Source: Cyclobacterium marinum DSM 745
GTDB lineage: Bacteria > Bacteroidota > Bacteroidia > Cytophagales > Cyclobacteriaceae
NCBI RefSeq assembly: GCF_000222485.1
Contig: NC_015914.1
Location: forward strand, 1,860,001-1,924,000
Length of the DNA stretch: 64,000 bases
Reading direction: 5' to 3'
Under the pieces are notes generated by a model. It was given only the letters and a program-made list of their open reading frames with translations, searched no databases and was not told the origin of the DNA. Within the stretch, counting starts at the first letter, position 1, and every line of letters begins with the position of its first letter. Positions 44,128 through 53,397 of the stretch are shown one piece after another. A program made the translations under genes and the position numbers.

Positions 44128-45057
44128 ATGCTTGAATTAGGATTTGTAAGTGCCATCTTGGCTGAAAAAAGTTTTGAAGAAGTCATTGACTTTGCTGCCA
44201 ATGAAAAATTTTCATGTGTAGAAATCATGTGTTGGCCAAAAGGCAAGGCGGAAAGGCGCTATGCCGGCGTTACACATATTGATGTGGCTAACCTTGATGA
44301 TAAAACAGTAGCACATATTAAAGACTACCAAAATAAAAAAAAGGTCTATGTATCAGGCCTTGGCTTTTATCCCAATCCAATGGATCCGGATGAAAAAGTT
44401 GCAGATAATGCACTTTCGCATATCATGTCGGTGATTGACGGGGCCGAGAAATTGGGAATACCTGTAGTCAATACCTTTATAGGAAGAAATCCTGCATTAA
44501 ATATTGCAGATAATTTAAGTCTTTTTGAAGAGCGATTCCCTAAAATAATCAAACATGCATCAACAAAAGGCATAAAAATAGGTATTGAGAATTGCCCTAT
44601 GTTTTTCACGGATGATGAATGGCCTGGAGGGAAAAACTTAGCCATTTCTCCTGCCATCTGGGACAAAATGTTTACGATTATACCTGATGCAAATTTCGGG
44701 TTAAATTACGATCCTTCTCATTTGGTTTGGATGCAAATGGATCCTGTACAACCCATATATGATTACAAGGAGAGGCTTCATCACATTCACCTTAAAGATG
44801 TAAAGGTTTATCAAGAAAAGTTAAACAGAGTGGGCATCCTTGCCAATCCATTGGAATATCATTCACCCAAGATACCCGGGCTGGGAGATGTGCCCTGGGG
44901 GCGATTCTTTGCTGCCCTTACTGATGTTGGGTACAGGGGCCCCTGCTGCATTGAAGTGGAGGACAAAGCCTACGAAAAATCAGAAGCCGATGTAAATATG
45001 GCCATATTAACTGCTAGAAATTACCTAAGACAGTACATTCCATTTAGAGAAGCATAG
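44128..45057 (+). CDS. TIM-barrel sugar phosphate isomerase/epimerase family protein
   Basis: This 309-residue AP-endonuclease-2-type TIM barrel has strand-end metal ligands: VEIMCWPKG (Glu), KIGIENCPMFF (Glu, near residue 152), NLNYDPSHLVW (Asp and His, near 192), HHIHLKDVKVY (His, near 220) and CIEVEDKAYE (Glu, near 276). Such a set binds a divalent metal for keto-aldose isomerisation. The substrate is unknown. It follows the aminotransferase by 14 bases and ends at a strong hairpin terminator. Confidence 0.85.
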   Translation: MLELGFVSAILAEKSFEEVIDFAANEKFSCVEIMCWPKGKAERRYAGVTHIDVANLDDKTVAHIKDYQNKKKVYVSGLGFYPNPMDPDEKVADNALSHIMSVIDGAEKLGIPVVNTFIGRNPALNIADNLSLFEERFPKIIKHASTKGIKIGIENCPMFFTDDEWPGGKNLAISPAIWDKMFTIIPDANFGLNYDPSHLVWMQMDPVQPIYDYKERLHHIHLKDVKVYQEKLNRVGILANPLEYHSPKIPGLGDVPWGRFFAALTDVGYRGPCCIEVEDKAYEKSEADVNMAILTARNYLRQYIPFREA

Positions 45058-45064
45058 CTCTCGA

Positions 45065-45101
45065 AGCCCTCGCAGGTTTTAAAAGGCTGCGAGGGCTTCC
45101 A
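45065..45101. terminator. Strong hairpin after the epimerase gene
   Basis: Perfect 13-base arms GAAGCCCTCGCAG / CTGCGAGGGCTTC with an 11-base loop lie 7 bases past the stop. It sits between convergent genes and could serve either strand, although the T-run is short. Confidence 0.75.
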
Positions 45102-45226
45102 TATATAACTTACCATTCAATATTTTTAGATGTTCACTATGATTTTTTTGGATCCAGCCTGGAGGGCCCTTGGTAAAATCAATGAACCTAACAGAATTTT
45201 ACTTTCCCTATAATCTGGTAGTCGGC

Positions 45227-46306
45227 TTAGATCGTCAAAATCTTTGGGTTGGCTTTTTCAATGGTTTCTTCTTTCCAATCTTTTTCATCCTCTTCCAAAG
45301 CCTCTTTTTTATCATCCTGATCGTTTTCAGGCTTTAATTTAAGTTTGATATAAATAGGAAAATGATCAGAGGATATGGAAGGTAGCCGTTTAATCTCTCT
45401 CAACAGAAAATCCTCTGTATGAAAAATATGATCCAGAGGCCACCTGAAAGGAAAGTATTTGGCGTTATAGGTATTGAAAAAGCCCCTGCCTTTCCTGGGG
45501 TCCAAAAGTCCACTGATTTTCTGAAACAAGCGAGTGGTCCTCGACCACGCCACATCATTGAGGTCACCAAATACCAATGTTGGCAATCCCGGATCCTTTA
45601 CATTTTCCCCTACAATTAGAAGTTCTGCATCACGTGATAGGGAAGTATCACTTTCTGTAGGACTTGGCGGCTCCGGGTGAATGCAATGGATTTGTATGGC
45701 CTTGCCTGATGGTAAAATTACACTAGAGTGAATGGAGGGGATGTCATCTTCTACGAGATAGTGCACCTTGGTGTTTTCCAGTTCAAGATTAGAGTATAGA
45801 TGCATGCCATACAGATTATCCAAAGGGATCTTAACTTGATATTTATAATCCTTTTCTAAAACTGTCAATTGATCTTCCCACCATTTATCCGACTCAAGAG
45901 TCAATACCAGGTTGGGTTTCTTTTTTTTCACCAGGTTGATCAACTTTTCTACATGCCTATTGGGGGTCAACACATTGCTTACCAAGATTCCAATTTCATT
46001 TTCTGGAGAAGCCTTTTTATCCTTTTTTACTTCTTTTTTGGCCAACAGAGTATAAGGAAAAATTTTCCTTGCCTGATAAAACCACGAAAATAACACTAAC
46101 AAGAATCCTGTAATATTTAATGCCTTAAAGGATAGAAAAGGAAGTACATACAGTGTGATGGCCAAAGTAGCCATTATCAATAATTGTATTCTGGGAAAGT
46201 CAAAAACACGTATCCACCAATTGCTTAGCTTAAGCTTTGAAGCAATGACAGCAAAAATACAGATGATACTTAATATAATTTTTAAAATATTTAAAACCAG
46301 ATCCAT
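45227..46306 (-). CDS. Membrane-anchored endonuclease/exonuclease/phosphatase-family protein
   Basis: This 359-residue protein has three N-terminal hydrophobic helices (about residues 1-85), then an EEP-fold domain: IGILVSNVLTPNR (near 106), LVLTLESDKWW (near 132), IQIHCIHPEPPSP (near 204), LVFGDLNDVAWSRTTRLF (near 243) and ISSDHFPIYIKLKL (near 310). The Glu, Asp-Asn and Asp-His residues are the usual metal and catalytic set. A Lys/Glu-rich acidic tail follows. The catalytic domain should face the periplasm. The substrate (nucleic acid, lipid or phospho-sugar) is unknown. It is divergent from the helicase gene. Confidence 0.85.
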   Translation of the reverse strand: MDLVLNILKIILSIICIFAVIASKLKLSNWWIRVFDFPRIQLLIMATLAITLYVLPFLSFKALNITGFLLVLFSWFYQARKIFPYTLLAKKEVKKDKKASPENEIGILVSNVLTPNRHVEKLINLVKKKKPNLVLTLESDKWWEDQLTVLEKDYKYQVKIPLDNLYGMHLYSNLELENTKVHYLVEDDIPSIHSSVILPSGKAIQIHCIHPEPPSPTESDTSLSRDAELLIVGENVKDPGLPTLVFGDLNDVAWSRTTRLFQKISGLLDPRKGRGFFNTYNAKYFPFRWPLDHIFHTEDFLLREIKRLPSISSDHFPIYIKLKLKPENDQDDKKEALEEDEKDWKEETIEKANPKILTI

Positions 46307-46430
46307 TTAGAAAGGAGGTTAGTTGCTATACCCAAGCAGTATTTTAGTTTTAGGAAATATCTACAATATATACGAAAGCGGGAAAATTATTAATAATTTT
46401 AAGCATCTATTTAACAAACAATTTCACCTC

Positions 46431-48008
46431 ATGTCTTTCTTAAAATCGTTTTTTCGCCGAGAATTTGAAGCCAAAGGCTTGGACATGACCAATGAACCTT
46501 TTATTCAGGCACTTGAAATAGCCTTATACACCAACAAATCCCTCTTTTTGACAGGAAAAGCAGGCACCGGTAAAACCACCTTTCTACATACCCTACGGAA
46601 GTTCAACACGACCAAAAGTATGGTGGTAGTGGCCCCTACAGGAGTCGCTGCCATCAATGCAAAAGGGAAAACCATCCATAGCTTTTTTAAAATTGACCCT
46701 CGACAGATATTTCTCCCGGGTGATCATAGGCTATCTCCCAAAGGTTCCAAGCAAAATATTTTCGACACATTCAAATATACCAAGAGTCGTTTGTCTGTAA
46801 TTCGCAGCTTGGATATCCTCGTTATTGATGAAATCTCAATGGTTCGTGTGGAGATACTGGACATCTTAGATCCAATTCTACGCGTCTTTAGAAAAAAACA
46901 GCATTTGCCTTTTGGAGGTGTGCAGCTTATTTTAATAGGTGACCCCTTTCAGTTGCCTCCTGTGGTAAAAGACAAAGATTGGTCCCTTTTGTCCGGCAAA
47001 TATGAAAACCGATTTTTCTTTAGTTCCTTTGGTTTTAGAGAACTGATGCCTTTTCACATTGAGCTTCAAAAAATATACCGGCAAAAAGATACCACTTTTA
47101 AAAACCTATTAAACAGAATAAGAGAAAGCCGACACACCTTTGAAGACCTCAATTTCCTAAATCAGCGGGCCAATGATTATCATTTTGACCTTTTGGATCA
47201 AGGCTATATAATATTGGGAACCCATAACCATAATATCCTTCAGATCAACAAAAGGAAACTTGAGCTTATAGAAAGCGAAGACCGCGTTTACAAAGCCAGT
47301 ATTGAGGATGACTTCCCTCCAAACATGGCCCCATTTGAACCATTAGACATCAGGCTAAAAGTGGGTGCTCAGGTAATTTTTATGCGCAACAATGCAGAAA
47401 AAAATTATTACAACGGGATGATTGGTAAAGTAGTGGAAATGCATGATAACAAGATACTTGTTGAAGCCAACAATGGTACCTTCTATGAAGTGGAAAGAGA
47501 AGTTTGGGAAAATGTAGATTACCAATACAATGAAGTGGAACGGAAAGTTGATGCCAAAGTTATTGGAAGGTTTACTCAGTTTCCGTTAAAACTTGCTTGG
47601 GCTATAACAGTGCATAAAAGCCAAGGGCTTACCTTTGAAAAATGCATAGTAGATATTGATCGCTCGTTTGAAGCGGGTCAGGTATACGTTGCGCTTAGCC
47701 GCTGTACAGATTTGGAGGGCTTGGTTCTCAAAAAGCCTATCGGGATGCAAAGTGTCTTGGTAAGTTCAGATAGCTTGAATTTCAGCCTCCAACGTCAGGA
47801 AGAAGAACAAATTGAAGAGGACCTAAGGGTTCAAAGAGCTTTTGCCTCACTGCCATATGCTTTAGATGCCTATCGAAAAGGGGATTTTAACAAAGCTAAG
47901 GCCATTTTTGATGAAGTTCAAAGCATTCATGATGTTACTAGCTATGCAAAATTCAATCAATTCTTACAGCTAAAGCCCTGGTTAGACCATAAAAATAAAC
48001 ACAGATAA
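46431..48008 (+). CDS. PIF1-like AAA helicase
   Basis: From the ATG at 46431 this is a 525-residue protein; the frame opens upstream at a TTG without family support. Motif I is FLTGKAGTGKTTFLHTL (Walker A, near residue 39). Motif II is ILVIDEISMVRVEIL (near 130), motif III QLILIGDPFQLPPV (near 162), and the late helicase motifs include AWAITVHKSQGLTFEKCIVD (near 390) and YVALSRCTDLEGL. This is the PIF1/RecD2-type 5'-3' helicase set. A C-terminal helical repeat (YRKGDFNKAKAIFDEVQSIH) resembles a TPR. It is a likely genome-maintenance enzyme. Confidence 0.87.
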   Translation: MSFLKSFFRREFEAKGLDMTNEPFIQALEIALYTNKSLFLTGKAGTGKTTFLHTLRKFNTTKSMVVVAPTGVAAINAKGKTIHSFFKIDPRQIFLPGDHRLSPKGSKQNIFDTFKYTKSRLSVIRSLDILVIDEISMVRVEILDILDPILRVFRKKQHLPFGGVQLILIGDPFQLPPVVKDKDWSLLSGKYENRFFFSSFGFRELMPFHIELQKIYRQKDTTFKNLLNRIRESRHTFEDLNFLNQRANDYHFDLLDQGYIILGTHNHNILQINKRKLELIESEDRVYKASIEDDFPPNMAPFEPLDIRLKVGAQVIFMRNNAEKNYYNGMIGKVVEMHDNKILVEANNGTFYEVEREVWENVDYQYNEVERKVDAKVIGRFTQFPLKLAWAITVHKSQGLTFEKCIVDIDRSFEAGQVYVALSRCTDLEGLVLKKPIGMQSVLVSSDSLNFSLQRQEEEQIEEDLRVQRAFASLPYALDAYRKGDFNKAKAIFDEVQSIHDVTSYAKFNQFLQLKPWLDHKNKHR

Positions 48009-48062
48009 ATGAATTTTAAATAACTTTTTTAGCTTTTTGTCAAATTATTTTCTCTATTTTTC

Positions 48063-48092
48063 TTGCCTTTTAATTTCAAATGCATAAATTTG
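48063..48092 (+). promoter_or_regulatory. Bacteroidota-type promoter of the PA14/T9SS gene
   Basis: TTG (48063-48065), a 19-base spacer and TAAATTTG (48085-48092) match the -33/-7 consensus. The start codon follows at 48140, leaving a leader of about 40 bases. Confidence 0.55.
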
Positions 48093-48139
48093 TATTTTAA
48101 CAGCATTTAAATTCTTATCAACATTAAATATTTTTAGGA

Positions 48140-50266
48140 ATGGAGGGGATTTTGAGAGGAGCCAATCAGGACAAAAACTATTTTAACAGCGTAGTTTTAT
48201 CCATCATATTGTTTTTAGTCATTTCAGGTCAAAGTTATGGTCAATTGGCATGTACAAATACTGAACCTGAGACACTTACGAAGCCTTGGCAAAATGGCTG
48301 GCAAAATGGTTATCCAACCAATGTATGGAATGCTTATGTTTACCAATTGGTCACAGACTACAACCCAAATGGACAAGATGCGGGTCATAACGAACCAAAA
48401 GAATTCAAAAAAACTTATTCGGGTGTAGGTGGACAGTATAAGGGTATGTTATTAAGGGATGACAACAACTTTCTTCCTAGCTCGGGAATGAATTTCGATA
48501 CTTATTTCAGTGATCCCAACCCCGGTAATGGCTATTCCTCAGATGCATTGTTTTTCCAAACAGGAATTGACCCTTCCACTCCCGGTGGATGTGACACTCA
48601 ATTACACCTATTTGGTGTGCATATGCGTGGGAGGTATATACCTGATGCCAATGGCATCTACCGCATTAGCATAGGGAGTGATGATGGTTCCTATTTAAAA
48701 ATTTTTTCTGATAAGGGAAACCCTGATGCAAGTATAGCCCAAGATGTTAATGGCAATGATTTGATTCATGACAACTGGGCAAAAGATGAGGCGGATACTT
48801 TGAAATTTGACGGGGTTGATAACTTCATTTATGAAGACAATATCAGAAACTATTATATTGAGATGGAAGACGCTCAGGAATGGTTTATGCAATTAAATTA
48901 TTATGAAGAAGAAGGTGCCAATAGATTTTCCTTTAATATTGAATTGTATTTTGGCCCGGGTGAAATAAAAATGGGTGCTGATGCCTCAGGTTCTGTTACT
49001 TTTTGTGGAATAAACCCGGACCCAACCATTATCAGCTCATTAGGTCCTGCGGTATTTGAAGATGGGGAAGTATCAGAATATTTTTGGCAGTATGCCACTA
49101 CCAATGATGAATCAACTGTTTGGACCACTATCCCCGGTGCTACCGGAAAAGATTATGATATCCCGGCTTACGAAGATGACAGCTGGACCGGGGCAAGGTA
49201 TTACAGAAGAGGGGCTACCAATACCATTGTGGATGATGAAGGGGTAAGTACAGATGTAGATGTATTTTCCAATGTGCTGGAAGTAATCATGAATCCAATT
49301 CCAGATTTAGACCGTACGGAATTTGGTGATAATGAGTGGATCGGTCATACTTATGACGCTCCTAGAAATTTCGCCACTTCAAACTATTCCGGAAGGGTTT
49401 TTGAAGATGCTGTATTCAATCAAAGCTTTCCTAGCGGAGTAGGTTGTACCAATCAAACTTCCAACTTTACTGTTCAATACAGAATGCGTTTGGATGTCGC
49501 TCCCGGTACCTACGACTTTTCTGTCAATGGTGATGATGGTTACAGGCTAATAATAGATGGCACAACCGTGATTGACGAATGGGCTAAAGTAGGAGGTAAA
49601 AAAGGTACAGCCGACACCTATCAATTGGAAGTTTTAGAAGTAGGGGTTATCGAATTGATCCTTGATTACTATGAAATAGGTGGTGATCAATCCATTACCT
49701 TCGACTATGTAGAAACTTTATTAGTTCTGCCACTTGAGTGGGGAGATTTTTTTGGACAATCCTGTGGTGAGAATAATTGCCTAAACTGGAGCACCCTACA
49801 AGAAAAAAACACAAGTCATTTCATTATGGAAAAATCCCATAATGGTTTTTCTTGGGAAGTATTTGGAGAAACTCTTGAAGCGCAAGGCAATAGTAACCAA
49901 GAGGTCTTTTATGATTATGCTGATCATTCAGTTGCAAACGATGTTACTTTTTATAGAATCAAGCAGGTGGATTTAGATGATACTTTCAGTTATTCAGACG
50001 TGATCAGGGTAGAAAATAATTCAAATAGAAATAAGCTTATGCCTTTTCCTAACCCTACTACTGATCTACTTTTCGTAGATTCTCAAGAGGGTATATTAAG
50101 TGTGGAGCTAACCAGCCAAGATCAGAGAGTAAGAGCGCAACCACTCCTTGAAAAAATTAGTGACAACAGGTACCAAATTGATATGCGACAATTCCCAAGC
50201 AACCATTATTTGGTAACCATCCATACAGAGAAGTCAAGAAAAACTTACAAAATCATGAAACGATAA
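48140..50266 (+). CDS. T9SS-secreted PA14-domain surface protein
   Basis: This 708-residue protein has an N-terminal signal peptide after a short extension (SVVLSIILFLVISGQSYGQ). A first PA14-like domain (about 75-260; GIYRISIGSDDGSYLKIF) is followed by an immunoglobulin-like or spacer region and a second PA14-like segment (about 405-530; YDFSVNGDDGYRLIIDGT). It ends with a type IX secretion sorting domain (about 635-708; FPNPTTDLLFVDSQEG ... TEKSRKTYKIMKR). PA14 domains commonly bind carbohydrate, and the sorting domain should send it across the outer membrane to the cell surface. A perfect terminator follows. Confidence 0.85.
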   Translation: MEGILRGANQDKNYFNSVVLSIILFLVISGQSYGQLACTNTEPETLTKPWQNGWQNGYPTNVWNAYVYQLVTDYNPNGQDAGHNEPKEFKKTYSGVGGQYKGMLLRDDNNFLPSSGMNFDTYFSDPNPGNGYSSDALFFQTGIDPSTPGGCDTQLHLFGVHMRGRYIPDANGIYRISIGSDDGSYLKIFSDKGNPDASIAQDVNGNDLIHDNWAKDEADTLKFDGVDNFIYEDNIRNYYIEMEDAQEWFMQLNYYEEEGANRFSFNIELYFGPGEIKMGADASGSVTFCGINPDPTIISSLGPAVFEDGEVSEYFWQYATTNDESTVWTTIPGATGKDYDIPAYEDDSWTGARYYRRGATNTIVDDEGVSTDVDVFSNVLEVIMNPIPDLDRTEFGDNEWIGHTYDAPRNFATSNYSGRVFEDAVFNQSFPSGVGCTNQTSNFTVQYRMRLDVAPGTYDFSVNGDDGYRLIIDGTTVIDEWAKVGGKKGTADTYQLEVLEVGVIELILDYYEIGGDQSITFDYVETLLVLPLEWGDFFGQSCGENNCLNWSTLQEKNTSHFIMEKSHNGFSWEVFGETLEAQGNSNQEVFYDYADHSVANDVTFYRIKQVDLDDTFSYSDVIRVENNSNRNKLMPFPNPTTDLLFVDSQEGILSVELTSQDQRVRAQPLLEKISDNRYQIDMRQFPSNHYLVTIHTEKSRKTYKIMKR

Positions 50267-50324
50267 GGTTAAATATAAATTATAATTTTAAAAGCTTACC
50301 AGTATCAAAGCACCATTTCTTCTT

Positions 50325-50363
50325 AGCCGACATTCTTTGAAAGAATGTCGGCTTTTAATTTTT
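50325..50363 (+). terminator. Intrinsic terminator after the PA14/T9SS gene
   Basis: Perfect 13-base arms AGCCGACATTCTT / AAGAATGTCGGCT with a 3-base loop are followed by TTTAATTTTTT. This is a textbook rho-independent terminator, 59 bases after the stop. Confidence 0.88.
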
Positions 50364-50397
50364 TAATAACATTTTATCATTTGTAGGGTTGGGTTGG

Positions 50398-50405
50398 TAT
50401 CTTTG
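50398..50405 (+). promoter_or_regulatory. -7 element just before uvrA
   Basis: TATCTTTG matches TAnnTTTG exactly and ends 6 bases before the uvrA ATG at 50412, which would place transcription start at or very near the start codon. A TTTG at 50380-50383 is only 14 bases upstream, shorter than the usual spacing, so the -33 element is uncertain. Confidence 0.4.
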
Positions 50406-50411
50406 CACATT

Positions 50412-53231
50412 ATGGGTACAACTACTGTCAATACAAATACTTCACTCGAGAACCTGGATCCTAAATCCTTTATTATTATAAAGAATGCCCGGGTCAATAA
50501 CCTCAAAAACCTAAGCATAGCCATTCCCAGAAATAAACTGATTATTATAACCGGTTTATCAGGTTCTGGAAAGTCTTCTTTAGCATTTGATACGCTTTTT
50601 GCTGAAGGACAAAGAATGTATGTGGAGAGCCTGAGCTCTTATGCCAGACAGTTTTTGGGCAGAATGGAAAAACCCGAAGTGGAATACATCAAAGGAGTAT
50701 CCCCTGCCATCGCCATCCAACAAGGTGTAAATACAAAAAACCCAAGATCTACAGTAGGTACAACCACCGAAATCTACGATTACCTCAAGCTATTATTTAG
50801 TAGAATAGGGCGAACCATTTCTCCCATAAGTGGTGAAGAAGTAAAACATCATACCGTAACTGATGTAGTCTCCTATATCCATGGTTTTGATGAAGGGGCC
50901 AAGGTAATGATCAGCTGTCCGCTACATTTTAGTCCGGAAAGAGCTAAAGAGAAAGAGCTGGAGATTTTGTTACAAAAAGGTTTTACAAGGGTTCTTATTG
51001 ATGGTCAAGTATCATTTGTAGAAGACTTACTTGAATTGGATAAATTACCTGAAGGAAACTTTGAGATTCTTGTCGACAGGGTATCAGTGATGAAGGAAGA
51101 TGAAGGTAACCAATTTAGAATTGCAGACAGTGTACAAACAGCCTTTTTTGAGGGATTGGGAGAATGTAAGGTTGTTATTCCTGATACTGCCTCTAGGTCC
51201 TTTAGTGATAAATTTGAGCTGGATGGTATTCAATTTGAATTACCATCCGTTAATTTTTTCAGTTTCAATAACCCATATGGTGCCTGCAGAACTTGTGAAG
51301 GATTTGGATCAGTTTTGGGGATTGATCCAGATTTAGTCATTCCAGACAAGTCCATTTCAATTTTTGAAGGGGCCATAGCCCCTTGGCGTGGGGAGACTAC
51401 AAAAAAATGGTTACAGCCTTTATTGAAGGATGGGATAAAGTTTGATTTTCCCATCCACAGACCATATGAAGATCTTGACGAAAAGGACAAGGCTGTATTA
51501 TGGACTGGAAATAAATATTTCAAAGGCTTAAATGATTTTTTCGCTTTTCTGGAAAGCAAACTTCATAAAATCCAATACCGAGTAATGCTTTCTAGATTTA
51601 GGGGAAGAACAGTTTGTCCGGACTGTAAAGGGACACGAATAAGAAAAGATGCTTCTTTTGTAAAGATTGCAGGAAAATCCATCACCGATATGGTTTTACT
51701 TCCAATCGATAAAGCCCTACCTTTCTTTGAAACTTTAGAACTTACAGAAACAGAAAGAAATGTATCTCAAAGATTGCTCAAAGAAATCGTCAATAGACTC
51801 GAATACCTAGACCAAGTTGGACTAGGTTACTTGACCCTTAATCGTCTAACTTCTTCTCTTTCAGGAGGTGAGTTTCAACGGATCAAATTGGCAACTTCTT
51901 TGGGCAGTGCTTTAGTGGGATCCATGTATATTCTAGACGAACCGAGTATTGGGTTACACCCCAGAGATACGGAGCGTTTGATCACAGTTTTAAAAGCCCT
52001 AAGAGATTTAGGCAATACGGTGATTGTGGTGGAGCATGAAGAGAAAATTATCCTTACGGCTGACCAAGTCATTGACATAGGCCCGGATGCAGGTGTTCAC
52101 GGAGGTGAATTGGTTTTTCAAGGAAACCAAAAAGAGTTGATGGAGGCCGGCAATACGCATACTGCGCGGTACCTTAGTGGAGAAGAGTCCATTAATGTAA
52201 AGTTGCAAAACAGAAAATGGAAGGAATACATTTTAATTCAAGGAGCTAAGGAAAATAACCTTAAAAATATCACTGTAAAAATACCTTTAGAAGTATTAAC
52301 AGTAGTGACAGGTGTAAGTGGCTCAGGCAAATCTACCCTTGTAAAAAAAGTATTGTATCCTGCCTTAGGAAAAATACTGGGTAGTGTAAATGAAGAGTCG
52401 GGTAAATTTGATAAAATTGACGGTGATTATAGAAACGTAAATCGAATTGAATTTGTAGACCAAAATCCTATTGGTAAGTCTTCCAGGTCAAATCCTGTAA
52501 CCTACGTCAAGGCCTATGATGGAATTAGAGCATTGTATGCAGACCTCCCCATATCAAAGCAAAGAGGTTATAAACCTGCATTCTTTAGTTTTAATGTTGA
52601 TGGTGGCAGGTGTGAAGCCTGTCAGGGGGAGGGAACTCAGAAGATCGAGATGCAATTTATGGCCGACATTTACCTCACCTGCGAATCTTGTAAAGGAAAG
52701 CGCTTTAAAAATGAAATCCTGGATGCCAAATACAAAGGAAAAGATATTTCCGAAGTCCTAGATTTAACAATTGATGAAGCCATGGAATTTTTTGAAGAGA
52801 AACAGGGCATCATTCAAAAATTAAGGCCGCTACAAGAGGTAGGCTTGGGCTATATTGGTCTTGGCCAATCCAGCAATACATTGAGTGGCGGAGAAGCACA
52901 GCGGGTTAAACTCGCATCCTTCTTAGGAAAAAATGACACCAAAAATAAAGAGAAAATACTATTTATTTTTGATGAGCCTACAACAGGACTTCACTTTCAT
53001 GACATCAAAAAATTGCTATTTTCAATTAATTCCCTGATTGACCAAGGTCATACGGTACTAATCATTGAACACAACACAGAGGTTATTATGGCTGCAGATT
53101 GGGTGATCGATTTAGGGCCTGAAGGAGGGGAAAAAGGTGGCAATGTTATTTTCGAAGGGGTACCGGAAGATTTAATGAAGGAAGAAAATAATTATACCGG
53201 AAAATACCTCGTAGAGCTCAATAAGGCATAA
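50412..53231 (+). CDS. uvrA: Excinuclease ABC subunit A
   Basis: From the ATG at 50412 this is a 939-residue protein that locates damaged DNA in nucleotide excision repair. Both ATPase halves are visible: ITGLSGSGKSSLAFDTLFAE and VTGVSGSGKSTLVKKV (Walker A), LSGGEFQRIKLA and LSGGEAQRVKLA (signatures), and ILDEPSIGLHPRD and IFDEPTTGLHFHD (Walker B). The second zinc motif CEACQGEGTQKIEMQFM to CESCKGKR is intact. In the first zinc module the leading CxxC pair is replaced (FSDKFELDGIQFELPS), leaving only CRTC. The frame opens 18 bases upstream, but the downstream ATG fits the promoter. UvrB and UvrC are not in the window. Confidence 0.95.
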   Translation: MGTTTVNTNTSLENLDPKSFIIIKNARVNNLKNLSIAIPRNKLIIITGLSGSGKSSLAFDTLFAEGQRMYVESLSSYARQFLGRMEKPEVEYIKGVSPAIAIQQGVNTKNPRSTVGTTTEIYDYLKLLFSRIGRTISPISGEEVKHHTVTDVVSYIHGFDEGAKVMISCPLHFSPERAKEKELEILLQKGFTRVLIDGQVSFVEDLLELDKLPEGNFEILVDRVSVMKEDEGNQFRIADSVQTAFFEGLGECKVVIPDTASRSFSDKFELDGIQFELPSVNFFSFNNPYGACRTCEGFGSVLGIDPDLVIPDKSISIFEGAIAPWRGETTKKWLQPLLKDGIKFDFPIHRPYEDLDEKDKAVLWTGNKYFKGLNDFFAFLESKLHKIQYRVMLSRFRGRTVCPDCKGTRIRKDASFVKIAGKSITDMVLLPIDKALPFFETLELTETERNVSQRLLKEIVNRLEYLDQVGLGYLTLNRLTSSLSGGEFQRIKLATSLGSALVGSMYILDEPSIGLHPRDTERLITVLKALRDLGNTVIVVEHEEKIILTADQVIDIGPDAGVHGGELVFQGNQKELMEAGNTHTARYLSGEESINVKLQNRKWKEYILIQGAKENNLKNITVKIPLEVLTVVTGVSGSGKSTLVKKVLYPALGKILGSVNEESGKFDKIDGDYRNVNRIEFVDQNPIGKSSRSNPVTYVKAYDGIRALYADLPISKQRGYKPAFFSFNVDGGRCEACQGEGTQKIEMQFMADIYLTCESCKGKRFKNEILDAKYKGKDISEVLDLTIDEAMEFFEEKQGIIQKLRPLQEVGLGYIGLGQSSNTLSGGEAQRVKLASFLGKNDTKNKEKILFIFDEPTTGLHFHDIKKLLFSINSLIDQGHTVLIIEHNTEVIMAADWVIDLGPEGGEKGGNVIFEGVPEDLMKEENNYTGKYLVELNKA

Positions 53232-53288
53232 TAATATAAATATACATAGGAATAAAATTATTTTTCTACACAAAAAGTGATTTAAATG

Positions 53289-53323
53289 AATTTTATATAT
53301 AGTTTTGTGCTATATATAAAATT
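53289..53323. promoter_or_regulatory. AT-rich perfect palindrome enclosing a -7 element
   Basis: Fourteen-base arms (AATTTTATATATAG / CTATATATAAAATT) flank the 7-base loop TTTTGTG. The left arm and loop together contain TAGTTTTG (53300-53307), an exact TAnnTTTG match, about 90 bases before the MBOAT gene. It could be a regulated promoter or the terminator of uvrA; the T-run is poor. Confidence 0.45.
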
Positions 53324-53397
53324 TAGCCTTCTTTTGAATACAGTCTAGAAGGAGCCTAAATCAAATATTTTGTTTCTACCTAATTATTTATATTGCC

